In this document: positions 1-11,740 of the stretch, one piece after another
Position numbering within the stretch: the stretch's first letter is position 1
How the letters are laid out: each line of letters starts with the position of its first letter
Assembly: GCF_024713945.1 (NCBI RefSeq)
Contig: NC_134679.1
Coordinates: 4,035,001-4,099,000, forward strand
Direction of reading: 5' to 3'
DNA length: 64,000 nucleotides
Source of the DNA: Dermatophagoides farinae
Lineage: Eukaryota > Arthropoda > Arachnida > Sarcoptiformes > Pyroglyphidae
Notes under the pieces: model-generated
What the model was told of the DNA's origin: nothing
What the model saw: only the letters and a program-made list of their open reading frames with translations
Database searches by the model: none
Made by a program: the position numbers and the translations under genes

Positions 1-1424
1 CCATTATTATCAAAATGAAAACAGAATAAAAACACAAGTATAGCAAAAAAAAAAAATATACAAGTGAGAACCATACACCATACTTGTTTTTCTATTTTCC
101 GAATCATTCGTCATCTGGATTTTTTTCTTTCTCTCTCTTGAGCTTGGAATCTTTGTTTCTATCATTTTTCTTACTCGAAAACGATCCATGTTATGTAATA
201 TATGTAATATGACCACGTGTATAATGTATGCCATTGATGATGATGATGATGATTATCAGCCATAAAAATTTTCTTAACAATTGTTATTGATTATTATCAT
301 GATAATGGTCATCATCATTATTATTAGGTTCACATTTCAATCTTTAGTGATCTTGATTGACCATCATAAGTCCATTTACATAAATTGGGTTTTTTTCTTG
401 TTTGCAATATGACATCATAACAAAACATTCCATGAATTCCATCATTGATTTATATGCATAGAATTGCCTAGTTGACAGGCACTTGACATTTTTTTTTTCT
501 CTCTAGTTTACTTGAAATCACTGTATTTTTTTTCTAATGGACTGTTGAATAGAAATTCAAATCAAGCCCGATGAGATCTGATGACCAGAGATTCCAAAAA
601 GAGATATGCTAAAGTATTGTATGTATGTGTCAGGGTTATAATTGAAATAATTTCTCGCCTACTATACTCAATTTCTTTTCAACATTATCATCTTGTTTGC
701 ATCTTTGAGCTTAATATTGGTAGGCCATAGATAATAGTTTTATTTCTAATTATATGTATACACAAAGTATTTACACCAGAAAAAATAACGTCTTTATCAA
801 ATTCCAATGAGAATTTTGAAGCCCATCATGGCTCGTTGATTTGCTTTTTTGAATGAATAGACTTGTCCTTGCTGATCCTTTTTATTCGTTTATTTAATTT
901 TTTTCTCTCTCCCCATATTAGGTTCCTTCAAAGAATCATACAGATACTGTAAAAGACCATTTTTTTTAACTTTTTGACTTGCCATTTCAGCATGAATGAA
1001 TTGAATAATTCGACACAAGCATCAGTGTTATGGGCAGCACAAACAAACCTGACATTCAATTTTATTCCTTCCTTAAAGCTGTACATGAACTGATTGATTG
1101 AATAGAAAAAATTCAATGAAGAATAAGATCAAAACGACAATACACAAACACACACTCATATACATAGATCATGAAGTAAAGATTCCTTTTTTTGAAGAGG
1201 TCTTATTATGTCCCTACGAAGTTCCATGTTTGATCCATTTCACTTACTTTTGGTTGTCTTTTTCTTCTTTGTCATTTATATCTCCTGGGAAAACGGACAA
1301 TTTTTGTTGTTGTTGTTTTTGTTGTTGTCATTGTTGTTATACTAGCCATTGTTAATGTTGAATTCATGTTTCGTTAGGAAAAACCGATCCATCGTTTTTT
1401 TCAGAAATGATCTGATAGATAAAT

Positions 1425-1452
1425 ATGTGTGTGTGTGTGTGTGTGTGTGTTG
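1425..1452. repeat. (TG)n microsatellite
   Basis: Uninterrupted TG dinucleotide run of about 14 units. A second, similar run lies about 90 bases further on. Confidence 0.9.
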
Positions 1453-1540
1453 AATGAAATCAATGGTCAATTGTCAAATGAGTAATCTAGGTCCTCAATT
1501 GTATGTTTATGGCTAAAAAGAAAATATTCACAATGTCTAG

Positions 1541-1564
1541 TGTGTGTGTGTGTGTGTGTGTGTG
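1541..1564. repeat. (TG)n microsatellite
   Basis: Uninterrupted TG dinucleotide run of about 12 units, the second of two close TG tracts in this intergenic stretch. Confidence 0.9.
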
Positions 1565-4319
1565 CCGATGAAAAAATCATGGAATTGGAATTTTTATGAC
1601 AAAAAAAATGAATGTACATTTCAATCTTATTTACTTTCATGATCTTTCATCTATTTTTATATGAATATTCAATATTCTCTATATTTATAAATTATGTAAT
1701 GCCTAATGGTGATTCAAATATTTGCAAATCTGTATCACCGGAAATGTTCTTTTCACTTTACACTCTTTCAAAATTTTTAAAGCTCATTGGATGACAGACA
1801 GACACAAAATTTATTGAAATTGTTCCCCAATGGTGTGATCTATGTTTAGTCATATATTCTCACTACAACATATATGAACTGCAATTATTATTATTATTGT
1901 TTTGTTTCCGTCATTGTTAATAAATTTATTTTTTCAGAAAGAATTAAGATTAGTTCAATATAAATAAAGATAAAGAATTTTATAATGGTTCCTATAGGAA
2001 ATTATTCCACCATTTAATGCATCTGTATTTTTAGTAATTTTTTTGGATTTAAAAACCACAATATTTATGTACTCATTTAATTGTATTAGGATAGATAATT
2101 TCTGTTTTGTGAATCTTCCTGCAAAAAAAAGGACCAAGTTTATTTCAAAGTTTTTTTTAGTCTTTTCAAAGTCGATTCATATATGATCAGATGCTGTTGT
2201 TGATATCCTTTTTTTTCTCAATACCATCAATCTGCCAATTTTTTTTTCTAATTCGTTATAATTTCATGGCCACATATGGATCGAAAACAGATTCTATTCT
2301 AATAGTTTGTCACATTTTTTAACCATTTTTCCTTTCCCATTGATCACGACCAAAGTAAATAGCATCGTAAATTAAAATTTATAAGAAAAAACCGTTATAT
2401 AATGAAAAAAAAAATCAAATTGAGAGTTAAATTGAATTTTTTTGGAAGAAATAAAAAGACATTTTGGAATGTATGACGTATGTGTGTGTGTGTGTGTGGG
2501 TGGCACATGCCCGCGATCCAAAAATAAAACAGTATTGTAAAGTGAAAAATGAATTCATAACATTATTTATTCTATATATACAAAGCGAGAATGCGAATAT
2601 TCATATAGAAAAAAAATTCATGAAAATAAAACACATTTTATTCACATATGCATACTAATCATATTTTCAAAATAAATTTTTGTTTCGATCATGGTATACC
2701 GTATTTCTTCACCTTCTTCTTTTTCTTTTACCAAAAAAAACATACATTAGGTTTATCGATTTTTTTCTTCTATTGTTGAATGAAAAATTCTTTATTTCAG
2801 CCTAAAAAAAACTGTAAACGATTATGAAAAAAAAAAAATTTTTTCATGGAGAAAAAATTAAATAATGATACTGGAAAAAATTGGCGATACACACATATTA
2901 AACAAAAAATGGCAAATCAACTTGGAATGAAAAGAAAGGAAAAAATATTGAAACAAATGGATTTAGAACAGAATAAACACACCATCAACCACCTACAAAA
3001 AAAAGTGAATGTTGAAAAAAATTTTTTCAAAAATATTCCTGATTGATGAACACTAATTTTAAATGGGAAAACTATTCCAGAAAAAAAAGAAATCGTCGAT
3101 CGAAAAATCCAAGATCAAGCTGATGATGATGATGATGATGATGGCTTTTTTCTGAAGAAAAACCATGACCCATTATTTGGATGGTAACACATTAGTGTCT
3201 GAAACATGTTTTCATCAAATTTTAACCATTCATGATTTTCAATCATATATTTAATTTTATTATGATAAAATTAAATGTAAAAGAATTTTTTCATTGAGTA
3301 ACACTTTTTAGGGCGTATGTGTGTGTGTGTAGAATTGACAAAAAAAAGAAGAAAATCTAGGAATAATGAAACTTTGGTCTTTTTTCAAGAAATTTTTTCC
3401 CTTTTTGAAACTTTTTCACTATCAAATATGTGCAAATAATATATTCTCTGACGAAACGATTACAATTTTTTTCTGAAACGAAAATTTCGATGATCCATTA
3501 ATATTCATTTCTTATGGTTGACGTTGATGATGATGATCATCATTTTGAGCCAAAAAAAAAAAACACAAGAAAATTTCTGAATTGCGAGAATTGCTAGCTT
3601 CTCTATATCTATTTTTCACTTGCAAAGCAAAAACTTTGTTCTTCGATTTTATTCTCATTATTTTTAGTTTCCAAATAGTTCTAGGAATTGTAAACGAAAT
3701 TCTGCCCATATGTTATGCACAAACTTCGATGATCATCTTTGATCTAAACATGATGATTATGGTGATGATTTGGCTCACGCTCATACATACATACACATTA
3801 GTCAAACAGGTTTTCATTGTATGGATACTACAACGTTGCCTAATGATGATAGAATCAGATTTTCGTATTTTATATGATCTCTTCATTTTTTTTTCTCAAT
3901 ATTATTGCACAAGGTTTTCACTGATTTGAAATGGATACCAAATTTTGTTCTTATATCAAATGACAATAGTGAAAAGAGAATCAGTTTTGCAAGAAAAATG
4001 AAATAAAAAATCAATAATTGAAAATTCAATCAAAAATGTCAATTCTGATTGTTTCAAAGATTTTATGAACCATGATTTTAGTACCATATTTCATACAGTA
4101 AACGCATGGATAAACGAGATGGAGTCGTTGTTGACTCTCTTAAAACTTTTTTTCCGTCCATAGTCATCGGAAAAAAAAGAAGTCTTAGTCCGAAAAAGAT
4201 CATCTTAAAATGATCTAACACAAAATCAAATCATAATGAACAAAATGGTATCCGAAAGGTTTGCTATTATTCAATGGTTCAAGACGGTTCAGAGTCGATT
4301 AAAAAAATCTCGATTACGT

Positions 4320-4425
4320 GCGTCGTTGGTTCAGTGGTAGAATGCTCGCCTGCCAACAGTTGTGGATCATTTCCTCCGGATCCGGAAGTTCGCGGGCGGC
4401 CCGGGTTCGATTCCCGGACGACGCA
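4320..4425 (+). tRNA. tRNA-Gly(GCC): tRNA-Gly(GCC) with a 35-nt intron, outer copy of left arm
   Basis: The 7-bp acceptor stem GCGTCGT pairs with ACGACGC, followed by discriminator A. The A box (TGGTTCAGTGG) and B box (GGTTCGATTCC) of a Pol III promoter are intact. Anticodon GCC is at 4352-4354 in loop C-T-GCC-A-C. After A37 comes a 35-nt insert, 4356-4390, before C38 and the 3' half of the anticodon stem. This is the canonical tRNA intron position. Removing it gives a normal tRNA-Gly. A T5 run near 4438 fits as a Pol III terminator. The intron holds a GGATCC-centred palindrome shared by all four copies. Introns in tRNA-Gly are not usual in animals. Confidence 0.9.
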
Positions 4426-4849
4426 ATTGGCCATTAAATTTTTGTCCAAAACAAGCTTTTATTATACTTTAAACTTTTCAAAGGAATCGATCATGCCACT
4501 CGATCGATCAAAAGGTAATATATATTTTTTTTATTGTTCAGAATATACGCAGAACATTCATATTCAAAATGTGTTGAGAAAAACCGGAAAACTAACAGTC
4601 TGCTTGGTTTGGCTGCATTGATGGTTATTATTTCTATGATGATTTACTCTTTTCTTAAAAAACCTGTTTTCATTATCATCTTCATCATCGTGTTTGAGAT
4701 TGCTTGAGATTTTTTCAATGCAATATTCAGAGAGTTGAGTCAAAGAAAATGTTATCTAAAGCGGTTGTTATTATCTAATGACCAAAAATGGCTCAGATTG
4801 TTTCAGATTGTTCGTCCGAAATTTGAATTTATAAATTCTGAATAAAACA

Positions 4850-4956
4850 GCGTCGTTGGTTCAGTGGTAGAATGCTCGCCTGCCAACAATTCAAGGATCA
4901 TTTCCGCCGGATCCGGAAGTTCGCGGGCGGCCCGGGTTCGATTCCCGGACGACGCA
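4850..4956 (+). tRNA. tRNA-Gly(GCC): tRNA-Gly(GCC) with a 36-nt intron, inner copy of left arm
   Basis: The mature body is identical to the outer copy: acceptor GCGTCGT/ACGACGC, both internal promoter boxes and GCC anticodon. The intron, 4886-4921, is one base longer and starts ACAATTCAAGG instead of ACAGTTGTGG, then shares the CCGGATCCGGAAGTT end. A T5 run near 4973 follows as likely Pol III terminator. The inner copy of the right arm (28751-28857) has the same 36-nt intron type, so the two-gene cluster existed before the inverted duplication. Confidence 0.9.
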
Positions 4957-5190
4957 ATTGGTCAATTAATCTTTTTGACCAATTTCCAAACGAATTTTGA
5001 AAATCTGGTTCAAATGTTAATTCAAAATATACTAATTGCGTGAACTAATTCTAGATGGCGCTAATAGACTGTTTTGTGAAATTATTATCAAACCGCAATA
5101 TTGATAGCGCTATTCTTCAAATTATTAATAGGTACATTCATTTGCGATCAATAATCATTGAACAATAAATTTATTGCGATATTATATACT

Positions 5191-5213
5191 GCGTTCGATT
5201 CCCGAGCGACGCA
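5191..5213 (+). pseudogene. 3' fragment of tRNA-Gly at the repeat edge
   Basis: A 23-base piece that reads as T-loop plus 3' acceptor strand of the tRNA-Gly above (TTCGATTCCC then GCGACGCA), without any 5' half. It sits exactly where homology between the two inverted arms ends. This suggests that the rearrangement broke or joined in a third tRNA-Gly copy. It is too short to be a gene. Confidence 0.6.
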
Positions 5214-6698
5214 ATGATAATGGTCATGGTAAACTTTTTTTGCCATATTATCGACCAATACAGAACAAGTAAAAAGAATAATTTATTTCATTCATTTTAT
5301 TCAGGACAAATAACAATTCCTATATACCAATAAATAGGAATTTTATACAAAAATAGAAAAAAAATTCAAACAAAAAACACAAATAAAAACAATAAAAATT
5401 TATGAAAATGTATCATTTTCAATTTGTTTGAAAAATACACGTATTGGGAATAATAAATTCTACTATACTTGGTAGCCACGCCATTATTAGCTCATTTTTC
5501 GTCCATTTTGTTGTCCATCAAAACGTTATGTGATCATCATCATTTTTATTATTCGTCATCCATTAAGAGTTTCATGTTTGATGTGAAAATAAAAGAAAAA
5601 AGTTTTATTGCAATTGAAGGCAATGATGATGATGATGATGATGATGACAAACACACACACACAAAGAGTAAATTTTCAGTTCTACTTCTTTAGCTGTTTT
5701 GGAACTTTCACTTGAACAATAATTATTCCAAATGTATCATCATCATAAATGTGGACAAGTGAGGACAAAACTTCATAATTTTTTCTATCAAATCATTTGT
5801 CGGCAAATTCATGCCCGGTATTATTTATTTGTAAGTTTTCTGAGTTTTGTCAAGAGTTTATCTTCTGATTGTTAAATGTATTTTCTGTAGTTATTTTAGG
5901 TTATTTTACCAAAAAAAACTTGGTTGAAGAAATTAGTTCTGTACGGTGTGACAGTAAACTATTAGAAAGAAAAAAGAAAGAGAGAGTTTTGATGTTCCAG
6001 AACTACTCACACATGCATCTTAATGGGCAGATGATGGACCATTGGATATATATAGACAATACAGTCCAGTTATTTTTTTTACATCACCCGAAAAAATTGG
6101 CGAATTTAATGGTCCATATTATGATGATGATGATGAGAGATTGTCGGATCATTGCCGTTGCATCATTTTTTCTATTGCTTTTTTTTTGATCATTTGATTT
6201 CAAATTGCCCTGTTTTTTGAAAAAAAAAAATTCTCAACTCAGAATATTGTCATTTTTTTGTAAATTGAAAAAAATTAGGTTGATTATTTTCAATGGGCCC
6301 AATTTTTTCTTTTTGCCTCTTTAACCAAAATAATATTCAAATAAATGATGATGATGATTTTGTATACTTCCCCCTATTTCTACCCACTACTTCTCTCTCC
6401 TCTACTTTCCCGGAAAAAGAAACATTCAAATTGCATAAAAATTCACCTAGCCTGATTCTATATGAAAAAAAAATAAAAACTTTCGGCCGTCAATGTTGTT
6501 TTTGTGGTTACAATTTTTTATTTTATTCTTTTCCTAAATAATCATGACATTACCTACACATATTTGTTTGTATTGAAAAGAATTGACGATCATGTGTATA
6601 AGCGTATATGATCCGCCATCGTTCGGTCATGATAACAAATGTTTTTTTTCCTATTCAATTCGATTGTTTATATTGATGGATACATTGTGATTTATACA
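5214..6698. other. Intergenic stretch, no gene recognised
   Basis: AT-rich spacer between the left repeat arm and the minus-strand membrane protein gene. It holds GAT/ATC trinucleotide runs (near 5625-5646 and 6121-6136) and only short open frames of random composition. I see no RNA gene or coding exon. Confidence 0.6.
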
Positions 6699-6858
6699 TT
6701 ATACATTGTTTCCGTTTTTTGGTGTGATTATTGTCATAGTTTTCGATAAAGACGACGTTGCTGTCGATGTTGTTTTTGTTGCTGATTTTTCTATTTTAAA
6801 TGACACTTTTGATGTGATTGTTGTTAAAGGTTTCATTGAAAATTTGTTTGTAATTGGC

Positions 6859-6891
<33 letters not shown>

Positions 6892-7553
6892 TATCGACGT
6901 TTTGTCATGTGTTTCGTTAGAAATCCTATTATCCATGATATCCATAACTTGAATTTTGATTTTTTATTTTTAGATTTTGTTGTTGATTTTGATGATTCTA
7001 ACAATGGTATATGGTGTTTAATTTTTTTCACTTTTTTCGTAATTTTAGCTGTTTTTTCAGTTTTTGTTTTTGCTTTAACTATTTTAGGTGTAGTGGATAA
7101 AGTAGTTAATGAAGTTGGTGTTGGTGTTTGTGTTGTTGTTGTTGTTGTTGTCGTCGTCGTTGTTGATTTTATCGTAGGATGTGGTATCAATGTTTCAGAT
7201 GAATATTGATAAAAATCCTCTGTTTGAGCTTCTGATTGATCGGAAAATAATAAACGTCCATTACCATCATAATAAAGAATATAGTATAGAAAGATGATTA
7301 AACCAATGAAAAAGCCAACCATAAAACTTATGATCAATACAATGGTTACATTTAAACTTTCTGGATTATTTGTCGTTACCACCACCAATGTATTTGATGT
7401 TTCAACTACTGGAATAATAAAATTATTACTACTAGTTGTCGTAGTACTGGTAATAGTGCTGGTTGACAATTTCAATGCTACTAGTGTTTCCAATTTCATC
7501 ATTACTATCATCATTATGAACCATAATTGATTCATCATAATCGATTGATTCAA
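6699..7553 (-). CDS. Thr/Ser-rich single-pass membrane protein, unknown function
   Basis: Single-exon frame of 284 residues, not recognised as a family. The N-terminus (about residues 8-30) is hydrophobic and could be a signal peptide or anchor. A short Thr/Ser-rich, presumably extracellular part follows, then a clear membrane span near residues 67-92 (VLIISFMVGFFIGLIIFLYY). The remaining ~190 residues contain a Thr-run, a Lys-rich stretch and a poly-Ser run encoded by an (ATC)n tract at about 6860-6892. Lys-rich flanking after the span suggests that the long tail is cytoplasmic. Support for a real gene is frame length and ordered topology; the low-complexity parts lower certainty. It could be one exon of a larger gene. 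Confidence 0.5.
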
Positions 7554-8009
7554 TCATTCCAAATGTTGATTATATTTTCTGTTTACTTTTTATAATCATA
7601 AACAAAACAAAAACTTTTCGAATTTTGTTTTTCTTGATGAAATTTGATTTAATTCATTCATTCGAAATAATCAACAATGTGTGTATGATATTGACAAAAA
7701 TTTAAAAAAAAAATTTGATTTTTAATTTTTATACAAGGAACAATATATTATTATTATATATGCAAATGTATCAAATCTTTGAATGATGAAACAATTTAAA
7801 ATCTTCATACACACACACACACACATTGGTATTAAATTAAAGCAAAAAAAAAAAAAAATGAATTGATTCCATATGGACGCTTGTTTGTTTATCTGTTTGG
7901 TACGAATGAATCCTAATTTCCCAAAATTGCTAGCCCCATTACTACCACCACCACCACCACAAACCACTTAATTTGATTTGAAGAAAAATTTGTAAATGAA
8001 TTAAATTTA

Positions 8010-8046
<37 letters not shown>

Positions 8047-8131
8047 TTTTCGTTATTTGTTTTTATTTATTATTACTGGATGACTATGTTTTTTTTTCTT
8101 TGATGTGTTATCGTATTTATTATCGTTTTGA
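7554..8131. other. Spacer with a (TG)n tract
   Basis: Between the membrane protein start and the stop of the cuticle gene, both on the minus strand, so it should hold the 5' flank of the former and the 3' flank of the latter. A TG run of about 16 units lies at 8013-8044. No coding exon is visible. Confidence 0.6.
8013..8044. repeat. (TG)n microsatellite
   Basis: Uninterrupted TG dinucleotide run of about 16 units just downstream of the cuticular protein stop codon. Confidence 0.9.
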
Positions 8132-10188
8132 TCATGAACGATATTCTTGTGGTAAGAAAAAATTTAATGGTAATGCCCATCGTTTTGATTTAGTCGATTG
8201 CATTCGTTGTTGATCTTCTTCATAATCTTGTTGAATAAATGGTTGTGTTAGTTCAAATTGTTGTGGCTGTAATCGGCTAGCTGGCCGGCTTATTGGTGTT
8301 ATTCGTGATGGAAATGATGATGAATGTGATGATGATGATGCATGATGATTATTTATGATTGGTTGAATGGCAGCTGTTTCTGGATTTTTTATTTTTTTTT
8401 TGTTTGCATTCATAGCAACGAAAAAATTTTAATTTGGCACTCAAATACAAGAATTATAATATTAAAAAATGATGATTTTTGGTGGGTGATGGTGTAAATG
8501 GATGGATTAGATGAGAGCTAATATTTTTATGTTGGATTTCAAATGAAAGCTTTACGGAATAATAGAGGTAACCAGGAGAAATAAAAGGTTGGAAGCAAGG
8601 AATAAAATTAATCTTAAGGGATTATGGGTTCAGAAATTAAATAATAATTACCCTCTTCACTTTGTTGCTGTTGTTGTTGATGTTCAAAATCTTGTGAAGA
8701 AGCAGCTAAAGTGGCGGAAGATGATCTTGATGGAAAATAAGAATCGGATTGAGCTGGTTGCTGTTGAACAATTGGAGCCGGTTGAAATGTTTGTTTAATT
8801 AATGGTGCAACAGGTCTTTGTTGTTGTGCAGGTGAAACAAATGAACTTGGCGTTTTTGGTGATCCTTTAATTGTTTGTGGTTGTATACGTTGACGTTCAT
8901 TACCGGCTAATGCATAGCTTGATTGTTGTTGTTGTGGTTGTTGTGGCGTAACAGCACCACTCGTATACGATGAACCACTCAATGAACCGGATGGTCCTGT
9001 TTGTTGTTGTTGTTGTCCGTAACCGGCAGCTTGTGAACGTGATTGTGCTGCAAGTGCAGCAGCATTTTGTCGATCGGCTGGGACTTCATCCACCTCATAT
9101 TTTGCATCAGCAGAATCTTTATTTGCTAGACCTTCTTCATTAGAACGGATTATGGCCTATTTCCCCACACCCAAAAAAACCATTTCGAAATCCAAATATA
9201 GAAATTCAAAAGAAAATTTTGTAACATTTCCAAAAATGGATTACACAAGTCAACTTACCCGAAAACCTTCAGGGCCGGCGGTATAATCCACACGTCTCAT
9301 ACGATTTTCAGAATCACGAATAAGATAGAATCCTAAAAGTGAAAATGATTCGTGAGTAAATATTTTTTTCTCATTTTATTTTGATATGACCTATTATGTA
9401 CTGTATTAAATAAGGCGTTACCTCCCCTATTTTGTTTATTTGAAATTTTGATTCAATCCTACTTGTCTATTAATTGCTTTATATGGCGAATCTGATTTCT
9501 GAATCATCATAAATTTGTATTTGTTTTTCTACGTTTGTATGACACATTCAGTTTTTGTTTTGTTTTCTTTTAATTTTATAAACATACCGACAATATTTCC
9601 GTTAGCATCTTGTGATTCTTCACGAGACATTTCGGAACCACTTTGTTCATCATTCACTGCATAGGAAAATGTATATGGTTCAGGTGCTGGATGTTGATTA
9701 TCATCATCACCATCAGGTATTGGTGCAGCTATAGCTGCTTGATCACTTGGTCGTTGACGAATTGGACCTGCAATGGCTGCTTGATCATCTTCGTACTAAG
9801 AAAAATTTTTTTAATTAAAATTAAATATTTTTATTGCTAATCAATAATCAAACTTACCTGTTGAACTGGAGCTGGTTGAAAAGTTTGTTGTACAATTGGC
9901 TGAACATTCGGTGCAATAGCGGCTTGTTGAAGAATTTGTTGTTGTTGTTGTTGTTGAATCTGACGGGCTGGACTACGATTTTCATTCAATAAAGTTTTAC
10001 CATATGAGCCACCTTTTTGTGCCAAACAAGTGGTAAAAAATGTGGCAAATATGAATGAAATTTTTACGATAGACTGTATGCAGATAAAAGAGTCATGAAG
10101 ATGATTATTTTTTATCGGGTATGAAATTCGGAAAAAAATAATGAGATTTTTCAATATTTTTATCAAAAAAATTCACCTTGATCTGCAT
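8132..10188 (-). CDS. Cuticular protein with Rebers-Riddiford chitin-binding domain
   Basis: Six exons in phase: 10188-10177, 10073-9858, 9795-9588, 9332-9259, 9156-8652, 8379-8132, giving about 420 residues. Exons 1-2 encode a signal peptide starting MQIKSIVKISF and ending near CLAQ. Exons 3-5 encode the chitin-binding domain (family Chitin_bind_4): YTFSYAVNDE, then GNIVGFYLIRDSENRMRRVDY and TAGPEGFRA, the usual core of RR proteins that bind chitin fibres in exoskeleton. Gln/Pro/Ala-rich flanks carry a repeated motif, QTFQPAP, before and after the domain, and an AAIA.PI motif occurs more than once upstream. The product should be secreted into cuticle. The last intron has a weak, A-rich acceptor, so the C-terminal 83 codons are the least certain part. 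The tiny 12-nt first exon fits the signal-peptide intron typical of cuticle genes. Confidence 0.85.
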
Positions 10189-11496
10189 GATAATAGAATT
10201 ATTCTGGATTTTTTATATTGTTGAAAAATTATTCTGGAAAAAATAGAGAAAAAACTTATTGAAACAATTAATGATTGTAGTAAGAAAAATAATTCAAAGT
10301 ATATTAAACGGATGAAAAAAAAACTTCAGATTCGGTATTGTCCACTGTTGATGATGTTTAAAATATTATGAAAAAATTGGATGTTTTACAATCAACAAAA
10401 AAAAATATTCAAATGATGACCATTTTGCCACATACACACCATACAAATACCGTGTTGTGGACAATACGTTTTTGAATAAAAATAAAATAAACACCTATCA
10501 CGGAATATTTTTTTTTTTGGGATTTTCCCAACCGATTTCTCAAGTGTTACGATAATGAAAAAAAAATTTAACACTCCACTTACACAATTGTTTTTTGGGC
10601 GATTTAAAAAACCGTTGTTGTTGTTGTTGTTGATCAAAGATTAATTTTTTTTCGGTCCATGATTTTAATGGTGCCTTTTTATACTTTAGCACATTCATAA
10701 CTTGACATTTAGAATTTTCTTTTTTTTCTTGTTCTTTATTTTGTAGCATCATCTCTTCAAAAAAAAAAAATTTCTTCAAATCAAATCCTCTAACATAATG
10801 TTCTTTTCACGTGCAAAAGTTTGGATTTTTTTTCTTGTCTGTAGGCACTGTACGTACGTCGTACATAATGTGTTGTCCCAACAACAACAACAAGAGAAAG
10901 GGGCGAGATTCATTAATAGCGAATATTGTTGAAGAGTCTTCATCATCATTTGTTGGGCCGTGTTTGCATCTGTTAGTATGTAATATATGATTGCTTCATA
11001 ATGATTTTTTTTTATTATGGAACTAAACAGGTCCCTTTACAACATATATACAGGTTCGAAATCGAAATGTTTTTTTTTCTCCAAAATCCAAATCTAAATC
11101 CAATCTTTCATTATTACCTCTTCAATATTAAGGTCCTCCATGCCGTGTTGGATATATCATGATGTTAACGAAACAAAAAAATTTGATCCATACGGTCATA
11201 GAAAAAGCAAAAAAAAAAGAAAAATTTTTTAATCAAATAATTTTACAACATCAACATACATTTATAAGAATAATTGAAGAACATGATCAAGGATGCCGAT
11301 ACACACAAACACACACACACATTGATCAAGAAAACATTTCGAGATTATCATCATCATCATCATCAACAACATCATACTTTTGATGATCATCAAAGAGAAA
11401 AAAAAAATAAAAACAACAACAACAACAAATACATTGAGATTATGACATTTATGAAACGGAACAAATGAAAAAAAAATTTTTTTTTGATTAAAAACT
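10189..11496. other. Intergenic stretch between cuticle gene and BEL element
   Basis: Should contain the promoter of the minus-strand cuticle gene. It is AT-rich with TTG/CAA runs and short frames only; no gene or RNA recognised. Its right end supplies the target site of the BEL insertion. Confidence 0.6.
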
Positions 11497-11740
11497 TGTT
11501 ACAATAAAAAGTTATAATCTTTATTTCTGAAAAAATGAACAATAAATTTAGTTTATAATAGTTAAAAGAAAATTTGGTAACATACAAAGTGTTGGGTTAA
11601 CATTAATAATTTTCACTTGGATCAAAAATCACAAAATTACAAGAAAAGCATAAACACACACAAAATGATTTTCACATCAAAAAGTTCGATAAATGTGCTT
11701 TCGACTATTCAGCCATATTCACAAACAATGTACCGCAACA
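11497..11740 (-). repeat. LTR of the BEL element (3' LTR in element sense)
   Basis: 244 bp, matching the copy at 16451-16694 base for base as far as I can compare by eye. The element's reading frame ends a few codons inside this LTR. Confidence 0.95.

Larger units (their letters stand above)
1..3957. other. Intergenic stretch, no gene recognised
   Basis: AT-rich DNA with many homopolymer runs, TG and GAT/ATC microsatellites and only short open frames (up to about 115 codons) of low-complexity or random-looking composition. I see no splice-linked coding exons, no RNA gene and no domain motif. It may hold distal regulatory sequence for the minus-strand gene at 6.7 kb, but nothing in the sequence proves that. 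Confidence 0.6.
3958..5190 (+). repeat. Left arm of a 23-kb-spaced inverted repeat
   Basis: This stretch recurs in reverse complement at about 28517-29766. The match covers both tRNA-Gly genes, the spacer between them, the 5' flank (a block ending in the conserved word GGAGTCGTTGTTGACTCTC near 4120-4140) and the 3' flank down to an AATAAATTTATTG word near 5165. The arms differ by scattered substitutions and small indels, so the duplication is not brand new. The inner edge of this arm abuts a 3' tRNA-Gly fragment that is missing from the other arm. DPYD, the BEL element, the cuticle gene and the membrane protein gene all lie between the arms. Confidence 0.9.

Noticed and set aside
3582-3929. 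115-codon frame with hydrophobic stretches
   Set aside because: Composition follows the AT-rich background, no splice partners or family resemblance, and the hydrophobicity comes from TTT/ATT-rich DNA.
4274-4621. 115-codon frame over the first tRNA gene
   Set aside because: The frame runs through a clear tRNA-Gly gene and its flanks, so the open frame is incidental.
6706-7209. Plus-strand frame of 167 codons rich in Val and Asp
   Set aside because: It is the antisense shadow of the Thr/Ser-rich membrane protein gene; the Val and Asp runs come from the complement of its Thr and Ser codons.
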